Assembly: GCA_963662175.1 (NCBI GenBank)
Contig: OY759214.1
Span: 102,448,115-102,512,114, forward strand
Reading direction: 5' to 3'
DNA from: Aradus depressus
Lineage: Eukaryota; Arthropoda; Insecta; Hemiptera; Aradidae
DNA length: 64,000 nucleotides
In this document: positions 53,707-64,000 of the stretch, piece by piece
Numbering within the stretch: the first letter of the stretch is position 1
How the letters are laid out: each line of letters starts with the position of its first letter
Position numbers and translations under genes: made by a program
Notes under the pieces: generated by a model
Told to the model about the DNA's origin: nothing
What the model saw: only the letters and a program-made list of their open reading frames with translations
Databases searched by the model: none

Positions 53707-53710
<4 letters not shown>
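53070..53710 (+). pseudogene. Penelope-like GIY-YIG endonuclease ORF, interrupted
   Basis: Same protein as 57482-58192 with three amino-acid-level or silent differences near the N-terminus; its last 23 codons are cut off by the poly(T) of the inserted non-LTR element, so the frame ends in a run of Phe codons. Confidence 0.88.
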
Positions 53711-53743
<33 letters not shown>

Positions 53744-53956
53744 TGTGTGGAGGGAGGTGAAAAACCTTTGATAGGCGAACATATGACAAGATGACAGTAG
53801 TCACTGGACAGTGTGAGAGTCTCCCTCATTGGGACTACTCACTAAAAAACACCTCCCTGTATCCTCTCCTGCCTCATTATCCCCGTGGAACCGCCATCAC
53901 GCATTACTTCACGGGGGAGGCTCTAGCTGACGCTCTCCCTCAAAGACAACTAAGCA

Positions 53957-56284
53957 TTACTCAATTCCACGCTTCTCCATCTCTCGGAGCTTCCTGAGGA
54001 CTTCCGCAGCATACCCGCCGACCGCAGTCCACTTCTCCTGCGACTCCAGCATGCAGCTCACTAGGGTCTCCGGCGTGAGCGGCTCACCTAGAACTCTTTC
54101 GAGCTCATGACGCTCCTCGCTGAAGCGAGCACACTGGAAGAATATGTGCTCAACATCTTCCTTTGCTCCGCAGCAGTGTGGACAGTCCGGGTCTTCTACT
54201 CGTTTAAATCTGAACAGGTATGCCCGGAAACACCCGTGCCCAGACAGAAGTTGGGTCAGGTAGTACCCTACTTCACCGTGGGGCCGGTTTACCCACTTCT
54301 CAATATTCAATATTAATCGGCGGGTCCACCTGCCATTCGGTGAATTTTTCCACCTTGTTTGCCACTGTTGCAGGCTGGTCTTCCTTTCTTCCTCTCGGAT
54401 CTGTATTTTTTCTGCTTGATCGGTCGTGCGTCGCAGATAAAGCCTCTGGCGCTCTTCCGCAGTGATGTCTATCGGGGGCATTCCAGCTATGACGCACGCA
54501 GCATCACCGGACACGGTGCGAAATGCGGCCGTCACTCTTATTGCAGCTATCCGATGCACAGCCGCCATCTTGCTTCGGTACGTTGCCACCTTAAGGGCTT
54601 CTGACCAGATTGGAGCTCCGTAGAACAGTACTGAGGAGGTAACTGAAGCCAGCAACCTTCTCGCTACTTGTCTTGGTCCACCCGCGTTAGGCATTATCCG
54701 GGACAGTGCTGCATTGATGTTCGCGGCCTTTTTGCAGGCTTGCTCGCTGTGATACTTGAAGGATAGCCTTGCATCCAACATAATACCGAGGTAGCGGATG
54801 TAAGGTTGTGACGGGATGGCATGGTCACCAACCTCAAGGGTGATGGTCTCCCTCTTTTTCCTGCTCGTTATCAACACTGTCTCCGTCTTATGTTCTGCCA
54901 GTTGTAGGCCTACTGACTTCATCCACTCATGGATGAGTACCATGACATACTCGAAGTCGCTATTTACTTCGTCCAGGGTCTTATCAGTAATGACGACTGC
55001 CACGTCATCTGCAAACGCCACTAGCTTAACGTTCGCTGGTAGCGGCAGTCTCAATAAGAGATCGTACATCACGTTCCACATGAATGGTCCGAGTACCGAT
55101 CCCTGGGGAACGCCGCCCGTCACATTATACTTTTCGAGTCCATTCTGCGTCTCATAAATTAGCACCCTGTTATGGAAGTAATCGGCGACTATCTTCTTGA
55201 GGTAACGTGGCACGCTATGTCTCCCTAGTGCTTTCCAGATGCAGTCCCATCTAGCTGAATTAAAGGCATTCTTGACGTCCAGTGTAGCTACAAGGCAGTA
55301 GTGTTTGCTACCGCCTTTCCATCGTTTGCCAGAGATCGCTTCCTTAGCGATGTTTGTCACCGAATTCACTGCGTTCAGCGTCGATCGAGCCTTCCTAAAA
55401 CCGTACTGGTTCTCAGAGAGTCCGTCGCCTATGGTTTCCTCAAGTCTGTCCAATAGGATTCGCTCCAGGACTTTGCCAGCACTATCCAACATGCAGAGAG
55501 GGCGGTATGACGATGGCTCGTCTGGAGGCCTTTTCCCCTTGGGAATGAGCACTAGTCTCTGCCTCTTCCATGGTTCTGGGAATACTCCCTCCCTGAGGCA
55601 TGCGTTGTACATCTCTAAGAACATATCCGGCTTAGCACTAATAGCAGTTTTTAGCGCTATATTTGGAATACCGTCTAGTCCAGGGGCCTTGCCTGTTCTC
55701 AGTCTTTCACTAGCCTTCCTCAGTTCATCAGGGGTTATCGGAGGGATAAACTCGCACACAGCCACTTCTTCGCTTCGGAGCTCTTGTTTCAGTTGTTGAG
55801 GGAACAACGTCTTCACGATTTTCCTCAAGAGCGTAGGACAGGTCGGCATGGGCATAGGGAAGCTCTTCAGCCTTTTCATGACCGTTTTATACGGTGTTCC
55901 CCATGGATCCCTGTCAACTTCATTACACAATTCTTTCCAGCATTGCTGCTTGCTGGACCTTATGGCAAGCTTCAATGTTGTTCGCGCCAGTTTGTATTTT
56001 AGTTGCAGCTCTGTGCGATTATCTCTACCACGTGCTCGTTGATATAACCTCCTAGCTCTATTGCAGTCCTTCCGGAGTTGAGCAATGCCATTATTCCACC
56101 AGTAGACGGGAGGATGTTTATAGTTCCTTTGATTCCTAGGCATTGAAGCATCGCAGGCTCTTTTCACACACTCCATGACATGTTTCGTTTCGGTTTCCGC
56201 TATGCTTTTTTGGCTGGTGTTATCCGTCATTACAAAACGAAAAGCTTCTTCGTCAAATGCCTTTGCCTTCCATCCTGCTATCAT
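53957..56284 (-). pseudogene. R1-type ORF2: reverse transcriptase and C-terminal zinc motif
   Basis: 775 codons. RT motifs in order: GKAPGLDGIPN (about 198-208), SSYRPLCMLDSAGKVLE (258-274), YGFRKARSTLNAV (294-306), ATLDVKNAFNSARW (333-346), GGVPQGSVLGP (390-400) and the catalytic FADD at 424-427. A CCHC-type motif (CPHCCGAKEDVEHIFFQC) lies near residue 690. The frame is intact in itself but one base out of register with the endonuclease frame upstream (A-run at about 56305-56311), so ORF2 as a whole is broken by one indel. Confidence 0.92.
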
Positions 56285-56300
56285 TCGGCTGCCTGGTGCT

Positions 56301-56972
56301 CTATTTTTTTGGCTCGCATGATACCTGCCACAGAATTGCCTGGTGATCGCTATTTGTGTAGCATTCGCTCACTTCCCATTCCGTATTGCTATTGACTAGT
56401 CGACCGCTGACGAAAGTCAGGTCAACTATGGACCCTGTATTTCCCCTGCGGAATGTGAACTCGTCACCTTTGTTGAGTAGCACTACATCCAAAGAAGCAA
56501 AAGCCTCCAAGAGTGCCTGCCCTCTAGTATTCGTTTCTACGCTGCCCCAATCCTCAGCCCATGCATTGAAGTCTCCGGCGATCGCCAGCGGACTGTGCCC
56601 CCTGGCATCATCGACCAACCGGTCCAGAAAGTCTTCGAATTCCTCAATCTTTGCATTGGGAGAAGCGTAGCAGCTATAGAAGTGGATACCATCCATCTTC
56701 ACCCGCACGAAGCCAGACTCTGGTCTCTTCATAGTCTCCTGGAAAGGTCGCCCTCGGCACGACCAAACTGCCGCCCAGCTAGTGTTATCTGCTGCCCAGG
56801 GTTGGCTATCGACATTTTTGTATTGCTCAGAGAGTATAGCTATGTCGATATTCTTTTCGCGTACTGTCTGCCACAATAGATCTTGCGCAGCTTCACAATG
56901 ATTGAGGTTGAGTTGTAGGATCCTCATTTTCTTTTCGTCGCTGTCCGCATTGCTTCGGCGAATAGTGGGCAT
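56301..56972 (-). pseudogene. R1-type ORF2: apurinic-like endonuclease domain
   Basis: 223 codons. Begins MRILQLNLNHCEAAQDLLWQ after a short leader, typical for R1-clade ORF2. Catalytic landmarks: ILSEQY, YASPN, AGDFNAWAEDWGS and TNSDHQAILW. Ends at TAG just after a homopolymer where the frame shifts into the RT frame. The endonuclease would nick the target to start reverse transcription. Confidence 0.9.
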
Positions 56973-57102
56973 TTCCTACTACCAGCTACATGATCTTTCT
57001 TTACATGATTTCTTATTCTTAGTGACCTTCGGTTTGGTGAGTACAACCTAATATATTTTAATAGAAATAAAAGAGACGTTGTCTTCCCACTGTTTTATTT
57101 AT

Positions 57103-57140
57103 ACCAGAACCGGTTTTCGACGCAACAGCGTCATCATCAG
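57103..57140 (-). ncRNA. Hammerhead-ribozyme-like motif, copy 3
   Basis: Minus-strand copy in the left arm of the second Penelope-like element; see 28943. Confidence 0.45.
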
Positions 57141-57481
57141 TGGTTCATCTATCACAGAATAACAAAATATACAAATAATAAAAAGTATAAATAATTCCTA
57201 AAGCATCAGGGTACAGAGTAAAATTATAAAATTAACTTACCCCACCCACACAGCACAGTGGTTGGAAGATAACTGGCATAGCTCTAAGGGGTGGGGGTAG
57301 CCAGGTTCACTCACTCTCTCAACATGCAAAAACCATTCATTCTAATATCTACCATTCATTCTAATAAATACAAAAAGTCTGTACATATAAAAATTGTTCA
57401 TCATATAGCCAAAGAAATAATTGTTGTCATAAAATGAAGAGAAAATGAAATGTAGACTCTTCCCATCCTTATGGACACAAA

Positions 57482-58192
57482 ATGGCGGCATTTCATTTTC
57501 TCACCAACCGACTGCTTCATGTTCCTCTGACCAGCGATAATTTCGATAAGGAGAAAAATTTCATAAAATATATCGCAGAAGTCAACGGATATGACGCGGG
57601 GTTGGTCGAGAGAATGATAAAGAAAAAAGTTAAGAATAAGCTTATGCCCCGAGGCCTGAAAAGGAATGAGGATGTATACAAGAATTGGTGTGTACTCCCT
57701 TACCTAGGGCCTGTGTCTGAGAGGATGGGTCGTACTATTACTAGGGACGGAGTCAGGGTGGCCTACAGAAATGACAACACTTTAAGGAATTGTTTCCCCA
57801 GTCTGAAGGACAGAGTACCTTTTAGGGACAAATCCGGTGTTTACAAACTGACATGTGGTGATTGTAATGCAACATATATTGGACAGACAGGAAGGAAATT
57901 ACACATACGGACTAAGGAACATCTACGAAGAAGGGATTCCGAGTTCTTTATTCATTGTCAAAATGAGGGCCATAATGGTACCCATAGAGTGGCGCTGTTG
58001 CACGAGGGTACCAAGGGAAGACGTACAGATATCTTAGAAGGCTTGGAGATCCGACTTTCTTTATATGTGGATTCAAAAAGTCTTAACAAAAAAATAGAGG
58101 TTAAGAACTCCCTTCTGCTGCCTGACCTACCTGGTGTGAGAGATTGGTCCAAAACTAAGGGAAGTAGCTGTCCTGTGAGAGATGTAGTGTAA
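57482..58192 (+). CDS. Penelope-like C-terminal GIY-YIG endonuclease
   Basis: 236 codons. Residues 1-60 (HFLTNRLLHVPL, NGYDAGLVERM) match the linker between RT and endonuclease in Penelope-like proteins. The GIY-YIG domain runs about 117-200: GVY at 119-121, a CxxC pair C125/C128, YIG at 132-134, the QTGRKLHIRTKEHLRR helix (135-150), and acidic ILEGLE near 184-189. The ORF is intact but lacks RT. It would cut DNA for target-primed insertion only together with an RT domain. Confidence 0.88.
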   Translation: MAAFHFLTNRLLHVPLTSDNFDKEKNFIKYIAEVNGYDAGLVERMIKKKVKNKLMPRGLKRNEDVYKNWCVLPYLGPVSERMGRTITRDGVRVAYRNDNTLRNCFPSLKDRVPFRDKSGVYKLTCGDCNATYIGQTGRKLHIRTKEHLRRRDSEFFIHCQNEGHNGTHRVALLHEGTKGRRTDILEGLEIRLSLYVDSKSLNKKIEVKNSLLLPDLPGVRDWSKTKGSSCPVRDVV

Positions 58193-58611
58193 ATAGGTTT
58201 TGGCTGGGTTTTATAATGATATTTATTGTGTATTTTAATTCAAGTCTGTGATATTTTCAACATTGTATTATTTATGTTTTTTATTTTTTTTTTATTTTAT
58301 AAAAAAATTTGTATATATTTTATGACAACAATTATTTCTTTGGCTATATGATGAACAATTTTTATATGTACAGACTTTTTGTATTTATTAGAATGAATGG
58401 TAGATATTAGAATGAATGGTTTTTGCATGTTGAGAGAGTGAGTGAACCTGACTACCCCCACCCCTTAGAGCTATGCCAGTTATCTTCCAACCGCTGTGCT
58501 GTGTGGGTGGGGTAAGTTAATTTTATAATTTTACTCTGTACCCTGATGCTTTAGGAATTATTTATACTTTTTATTATTTGTATATTTTGTTATTCTGTGA
58601 TAGATGAACCA

Positions 58612-58649
58612 CTGATGATGACGCTGTTGCGTCGAAAACCGGTTCTGGT
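58612..58649 (+). ncRNA. Hammerhead-ribozyme-like motif, copy 4
   Basis: Plus-strand copy in the right arm; CTGATGA, GACGC-TGTT-GCGTC, GAAA, ACC...GGT. Same caveats as at 28943. Confidence 0.45.
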
Positions 58650-58769
58650 ATAAATAAAACAGTGGGAAGACAACGTCTCTTTTGTTTCTATTAGAAATCT
58701 AGTCCCACAACATCTTACTATCACATATAATATATTTTATACTAATTAAGTGGAAAAAACAAAAACAAA

Positions 58770-60015
58770 ATGAGCATACCGCCGGATAAACGGCACAAGC
58801 GTGGAAGAATCAAGTCCCCTTTAGAGCCACTGACCTCGAACATCCAGCTTTTACCGAAATTTTTGATAATTTCCCGTATAGGCGAAGGGAGTTTGAGTAA
58901 TATATCACCATTTCTTGTGAATAAATCAATAGTAGGAGTCGCGGGGGATGTGAAAAATATAAAAAAAACTTAGAGACGGTAGGGTTTTGGTTGAAACCCT
59001 AAATAGTAACCAATCAAAAAAGTTAGTTACTGCAAGTTGAAGAATTATTCAACAAAATAAAAGTTAAAGTTGAACCCCACAAAAAACTTAATCATAGTAA
59101 AGGGGTAATACGATGCCGAGATTTTGATTTTCTAGAACCCGAGGAAATTTTATTCGAATTAAAAAGTGAAAATGTAATTGACATAAAGAGGATTAGGTTT
59201 AGTGAAACGAGACAAAAACAGATAATTACATTGTTACCTTTTGTACCCCAACAATCCCATCTCATCTACGAGTAGGTTATTATAATGTTTCAGTTCGACA
59301 ATTTTTTTCCAATCCCTTGAGATGTTACACTTGCTTGTCTTTTGGGCACCCATCCTTCTCATGTAAAAAAGATGCACTTTGTGCCAAATGTGGAGAGAAG
59401 AAAACGAGGAAGGCGAATGCAATAAGCCAGTTAAGTGTGTAAACTGTAAGGGAAACTCATAATGCTTTTTATAAACAATGCCCAACGTTCATTAACGAAA
59501 AAGAAATAAAAAATATACAGGATAGTGAAAAAATTCCTTACGGTTCGGCTAGAAAAAAATTGTTAGACCGGCAAAGTGGTGCCACCTTTCAGAAATCCTT
59601 TGCAAATATAATAAAAGAAACTAAAGTTAGTGTTAATACGAAAGAAATTAGTATTCAAGTAGACCCATCTGAATTTGAAACAATGTACCCAAAACAAGAG
59701 ATAAGAGATAAAGCGACAGGGACCCAGCCACCAGCTGTTCCCCCCACTCTACCACCCGCACCTATCTCTCCCCCTCCCACTCCTGCAGTACCTGTTACTG
59801 CTACTCCCACCACCCCTCCATCACAGTCTCCAGCAGTACCTGCTACTGCTACCGCTACATCCCCTCCTTCCCCCATCCCAAGTGACAGTGAAGAAATTCC
59901 TGCCACTGACACCCCCAAGATTGTTATAAGAAAAAACGAAAAAGACAAACAATACACAATAGTAACTAAATCATCAAAAAAGAACGTACCCCAAAAGATG
60001 GAGACTGATAAATAA
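58770..60015 (+). pseudogene. I-clade-like ORF1 (Gag-like), frame-broken
   Basis: Begins MSIPPDKRHKRGRIKSP, a basic start usual for non-LTR ORF1. Stops after 67 codons; later frames show zinc knuckles around 59318-59460 (CYTCLSFGHPSFSCKKD, then CAKCGEK). The last part (59560-60015) is open for 151 codons: LDRQSGATFQKSFANIIKE, a Pro/Ala/Thr-rich stretch and a basic end. At least two frameshifts. Confidence 0.75.
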
Positions 60016-60558
60016 AAATCATAAATATATGGTTTTTATCAGCTTTCAGTCTGTAGTTTACACTTTACGCTTATATAAAAGCCTTTTTAACTTTTCTCTT
60101 AAATACTGCGGTATTTCTTCATTTACTGTACCTAGTGATAATATGCAAATTTTACTAACATATAACACAAGGCATTGCATCTCTATACTAACGTTTAAAA
60201 ATTTCAAACCAATATGTACATTTTATCTCATCTCCAATTATTTGTATATTTTAACCAATGACATGTACAACATATATGAGGCTGGACAACACATGGGAGT
60301 GTCAGAAGGAATACACCTATACATGTACCATACAAACCTCTATGGTCCTACTCCAAATAGACATACTGCCACATGTGCCAATTTGTATAACTAAGCACTG
60401 TAGAGCTCCATATAACCCACTTATTTCAGCCTAATAAAAGTCGAAATCACTACAAAAATTACAGGCCAAACCCAACTAATTTTACAGCCTCTTCTTAAAA
60501 GTATCCACATAGTATGCGCTAATATACAGATAAGCGAGTTTACATTTAATGATTTCAA
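60016..60558 (+). other. Spacer between ORF1 and ORF2 of the I-clade element
   Basis: AT-rich; a 121-codon frame (60029-60394) is unrecognised and probably chance. Confidence 0.45.
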
Positions 60559-61508
60559 ATGACCATACTACAATGGAATTTAAACGGATTAAAATGTCAA
60601 TTTGAAGAACTCAAAATACTTCTGGAAGACTATAAGCCATGCATATTCTGCCTCCAGGAAACTAAGTTAAAAATCAGTGACAGAATAAACATCAAGGACT
60701 ACAATATATTTAGAAAAGATAGAATAAATGTGAACCGAGCCTGCGGTGGAGTGTTGACTGGTGTTTCCAAAGACTATCAAGCTGAAGAAGTGAACATCAA
60801 CACATCTCTACAATCTGTTGTCATCAAATTCTATGGAAAATTTCCACTGACTATTTGCAACGTTTATCTTCCGCCAACAGAAAACATAGACGAAGCAGAG
60901 ATGACTCACCTTATCGGAGAGCTACCTCAACCTTATATTATTCTGGGTGATATGAATGCCTCACATGTGATGTGGGGCTCCTCCAGGTGAGACAGCCGTG
61001 GGAACACCATCAAACGGATATCTGATGGCTCAGACTTGATTCTACTAAACACAGGAGCAGGCACATATGTCAGCCCAGCTTATGGCACCATCTCAGTACT
61101 TGATCTAGCTTTTTCCTAGCCCAATCTTTCCCTCCAGCTTGACTGGAACGTGCTGGACGAGTCACACAACAGCGACCACTATCCAATTAGAATAGTACTC
61201 CGGGGAACAGAAAATCGGTTTGAGAGGAACCCCAGCTGGATCATTGACAGAGCAAACTGGGAGAGGTTCAGGACCTTGGTACACATCGACGAAAAGATGT
61301 TTACTGACAATGTCAATGAAACGAACGAATACATTACCAACTGTATCGTCAAACCTGCTGAGGAGACCATTCCAAAAACCAAGTCATATTATAGTAAAAA
61401 CTCTACACCTTGGTTCGACAGTGAATGTCGGCAGGCCAGGAAAGAAAGAAGGCAAGCACTCAGGATATTTAGAAACAATCCAAACACACAAAATCTTATT
61501 CACTATAA
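60559..61508 (+). pseudogene. I-clade ORF2: endonuclease domain, with two stops
   Basis: Starts MTILQWNLNGLKCQFEELK, followed by FCLQETKL, VYLPPTE and LGDMNASHVMWGS (catalytic region). In-frame TGA at 60988-60990 and TAG at 61117-61119, both explicable by C-to-T change, then DESHNSDHYPIRI (catalytic SDH). The frame shifts in the A-run around 61505-61512. Confidence 0.85.
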
Positions 61509-64000
61509 AAAATGCGAGCTTCCTGTCGGAGGACGTTCAAAGGAAAACGTAAACAAACATGGCAACACTATGTTTCTACAATCAATCATAACACTCCTTC
61601 AAAGGCGGTATGGCGGAAAATAAGAAGTATTTCTGGAAATAACCACCACGTCCAGCCTGCAATCAAAGTGAACAACAACATCATATATGAACAATCAGAG
61701 GTTAGTAATCTCTTTGTAGAATACTACGCATCCCAGAACCCTAGCGCAGAGACCGGTCTGGACACAATCTATCGCACCAGATTCAAAGATGAAAACAACA
61801 ACCAGGCATGCAACATGGAAGTCACAGAGTGGGAGTTGGACTCTGCCATTAGAGAAGTCAAAAATACAGCAAGCGGCCCAGATGAAATTCATAATGCCAT
61901 GCTCAAAAATTTGAACCCGGCAAACAGAAGAGCACTTTTGGCCTTCTTCAACAAAATATGGACAGAAGGGTCCTTCCCTGATGCTTGGAGGGAATCTATC
62001 ATTCTCCCATTACTAAAACCAGGAAAAGACAAACTACTACTGGCCAGTTATAGGCCGGTCTCATTAACGAGTTGTCTTTGCAAACTGTTCGAAAAGATGG
62101 TCAATCGACGACTACTCTGGACACTCGAAACTAGCGGCCACTTAAAGAACATCCAATGCGGTTCCCGAAAAGGTAGATCGACGCTTGATCATTTGGTAGC
62201 CTTAGAGGCTGAACTGCTGAACACCTTCATCAATAAAGAAGAGAGTATAGGGATCTTTTTCGACATAGAAAATGCCTACGAAACTGTTAGAGGCACCGCA
62301 ATCCTACATCAAATGTACGATTGGGGACTACGTGGAAACTTACCCATATTCATAAGCAATTTTCTAACAAATAGGTGGGTTAGAGTAAGAATAGGAAGCA
62401 GTTTATCAGCAAGAAGGCAGGTGAACAACGGTATCCCACAGGGAAGCGTTCTTAGTTGCGCAATCTTCGCAATTGCGATGGACTGTGTTGCGGCTGCTAT
62501 CCCTAAAATGATGAAGGCTTTTCTTTTTGTAGATGATCTCGCCGTTCTGTGCAGGTATCGTGACACCCATAAGGCCCAAGATGACTTACAGACACTCCTC
62601 AACAACCTCAGAGAATGGTCAAGTAAAACAAGATTAAAGTTTTCAAAGGAGAAAACTTGCTGTGTGCACTTCTCTCGCAAAAGGCGGCCTAGCCCCGACC
62701 CTGCACTCGTACTAGACGGAGAACCCCTCGTCTTCAAAGATGAAGCAAAATTTCTTGGTCTCATCGTAGACAAGAAGCTAAACTGGTCCAGCCATATCAA
62801 ATACTTGAAGAAAGAAAGCTTCAGAAGACTTAACTTATTGAAAATTTTGGCCAATACGCAATGGGGAGCCGACAGGACATCTCTTCTAAGAGTATATCAG
62901 AGTGTTGTGAGGTCGAAATTGGACTATGGAAGTTTTATTTACGCTTCGGCTCCAAAGAGCTATCTGAGCAGATTAGATCCTGTGCACCACGCTGGCCTTC
63001 GACTTGCTACCGGAGCCTTCAGGTCAAGTCCCGTTGTCAGCCTTTGTGCCAAAACTGGAATTCCCCCTCTTCTGTTCCGCCGACATTGGTTAGCCGCCAG
63101 CTATATTGCTACTCTGTCATTAAATGAAAATAACCCTGCCTACAACTATATCTTCAAACCCAAATACCGCCGTTTATATGAAGGGATACCGAATACGTCA
63201 GCTCCCCTGGCAATAAGGGCAAGGCAATTCATAATAGACCTCATGGACGAGCAACCACGAAGTGACCCTCCGGAAGAACCACCATGGACACATAAGAAAC
63301 CCATACTCCATCTGGATCTGCATCGACTGAAGAAGTCTACAACTAGCGATTGCACATTTAGAGCAGAATTTAATAAAATTAAAAGCATACGCTACAAAAA
63401 TCATTTTTTGTACACTGATGGCTCCAAGAGCTCTGAGAGCGCTGGCTTTGCTGTAGTTGCTATGGACACCACAATAAAATGCAGACTAACACCTTGGAGC
63501 AGCAGCCACACTGCAGAGCTGTGCACCCTCTCTGCAGCACTTTACCACATAATTACCATGAAAGGACAATCCTTCACCGTCTGCTCCGACTCAATAGCTG
63601 CACTACAAGCAACACAAATATTGTTTACCGATAATCCTGTGGTTAGTAAAATACACAGATACTCAGACAATATCATATCACAAGGCAAAACGGTTACTCT
63701 TATGTGGATCCCATCACATATTGGGATAGAAGGTAACGACAGAGCAGACACCGCCGCAAAAGAAGCTTCTACCTCCGCTACCGATTGTAAGAGAATTTTT
63801 ACAAAATCAGATCTGAAACAGCTGCTTCATAGCAAGGTTAACCAGGGTTGGATCGACATGTGGAAGGAAATAGACTGTAGCAACAAATTGAAATACATAA
63901 AAGAAGGAGTGGAACCTTGGAAGACATCTATAAGAGATGATGGAAGGGAAGAGGTTGCCCTGATGAGGCTAAGAATAGGACACAGTCGGTTGAGTCACAG
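61509..64000 (+). CDS. I-clade ORF2: reverse transcriptase and RNase H, open to window edge
   Basis: One frame without stop from 61509 to 64000. RT motifs: SGPDEIHNAMLK, LASYRPVSLTSCLCKLFEKM, CGSRKGRSTLDHL, GIFFDIENAYETV, GIPQGSVLS and the catalytic FVDD (62526-62537; the I clade usually has YVDD). RNase H: YTDGSK (63411), HTAELCTLSAAL, CSDSIAAL and WIPSHIGIEGNDRADTAAKE. This part would be functional in sequence, but the upstream endonuclease has stops and a frameshift. 3' end not seen. Confidence 0.88.

Larger units (their letters stand above)
52596..53710 (+). mobile_element. Penelope-like element, partial copy 1
   Basis: From ATTTCTTATTCTTAG to CTTCTGCTGCC. Contains the inverted terminal repeat (52650-53045) and most of the endonuclease ORF. 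It is a near-identical copy of 57008-58122 (offset 4,412 bp, about four substitutions noticed) and stops exactly where the R1-type element's poly(T) starts. Confidence 0.88.
53711..57007 (-). mobile_element. R1-type non-LTR retrotransposon, 5'-truncated (3.3 kb)
   Basis: Minus-strand element with a 32-nt poly(A) (T at 53711-53742), a short 3' UTR (53743-53956) and a nearly full ORF2. ORF1 is absent: the element is truncated about 35 bp upstream of the endonuclease ATG. It is flanked by two copies of the same 1,115-bp Penelope-like sequence. Confidence 0.88.
57008..58735 (+). mobile_element. Penelope-like element, copy 2, with inverted terminal repeats
   Basis: Left arm 57065-57440 and right arm 58318-58690 are inverted repeats of each other, nearly perfect (for example GACGCAACAGCGTCATCATC against GATGATGACGCTGTTGCGTC). 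Between them lies only the endonuclease ORF; the reverse transcriptase is missing, so this is a 5'-truncated copy bounded by inverted terminal repeats, an arrangement known for Penelope-like elements. Confidence 0.85.

Overview
This window is arthropod-type nuclear DNA, most likely from an insect. The evidence is intron-split coding exons with GT/AG borders, AT-rich minisatellite-filled introns, and a dense set of eukaryotic transposons: BEL/Pao and Gypsy-like LTR elements, R1-, I- and RTE-like non-LTR elements, Penelope-like elements with a GIY-YIG nuclease, a hAT remnant, and tRNA-derived SINEs, one with a telomere-like AACCT tail. Nothing bacterial or viral-genomic is present.

Layout: 1-4747 is a 192-bp satellite (about 25 copies) abutting an internally deleted LTR-retrotransposon fragment (minus, to 5862). 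At 6199-7959 lies an LTR with a tRNA-Lys type primer site and a deleted gag/integrase fusion. At 9147-15029 (minus) is a decayed BEL/Pao gag-pol whose 5' end (gag N-terminus, leader, LTR 15230-16444) looks like it came from a different AT-rich LTR family. At 18977-24049 is a structurally complete non-autonomous LTR element (indistinguishable 809-bp LTRs, GGCC target duplication, gag-like ORF only). At 26033-28626 a composite element built from inverted and tandem LTR pieces sits inside a 56-bp minisatellite.

From 29731 to 49511 (plus) I can thread seven small exons of one host gene, all joining in a single phase (570 nt including the stop) and ending at a TAA. I do not recognise the protein. 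Its introns hold tandem arrays of 54, 99, 36 and 81 bp, a hAT remnant, SINEs, LTR copies and RTE fragments. One 86-nt exon lies in a segmental duplication, so two near-identical copies exist (40071-40156, 43889-43974); because 86 is not a multiple of three, only one can be used per transcript.

From 49770 to the end: a 130-bp array interrupted by a small poly(A) retroposon; two Penelope-like copies separated by a 5'-truncated R1-type element; and an I-clade element whose reverse transcriptase/RNase H frame is open to the window edge. In both retroposon insertions the flanks repeat each other over long stretches (about 1,115 bp and about 740 bp) that begin and end exactly at the insertion borders, resembling giant target-site duplications. 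This, the duplicated exon, and the chimeric and gag-only LTR elements are the most interesting observations.
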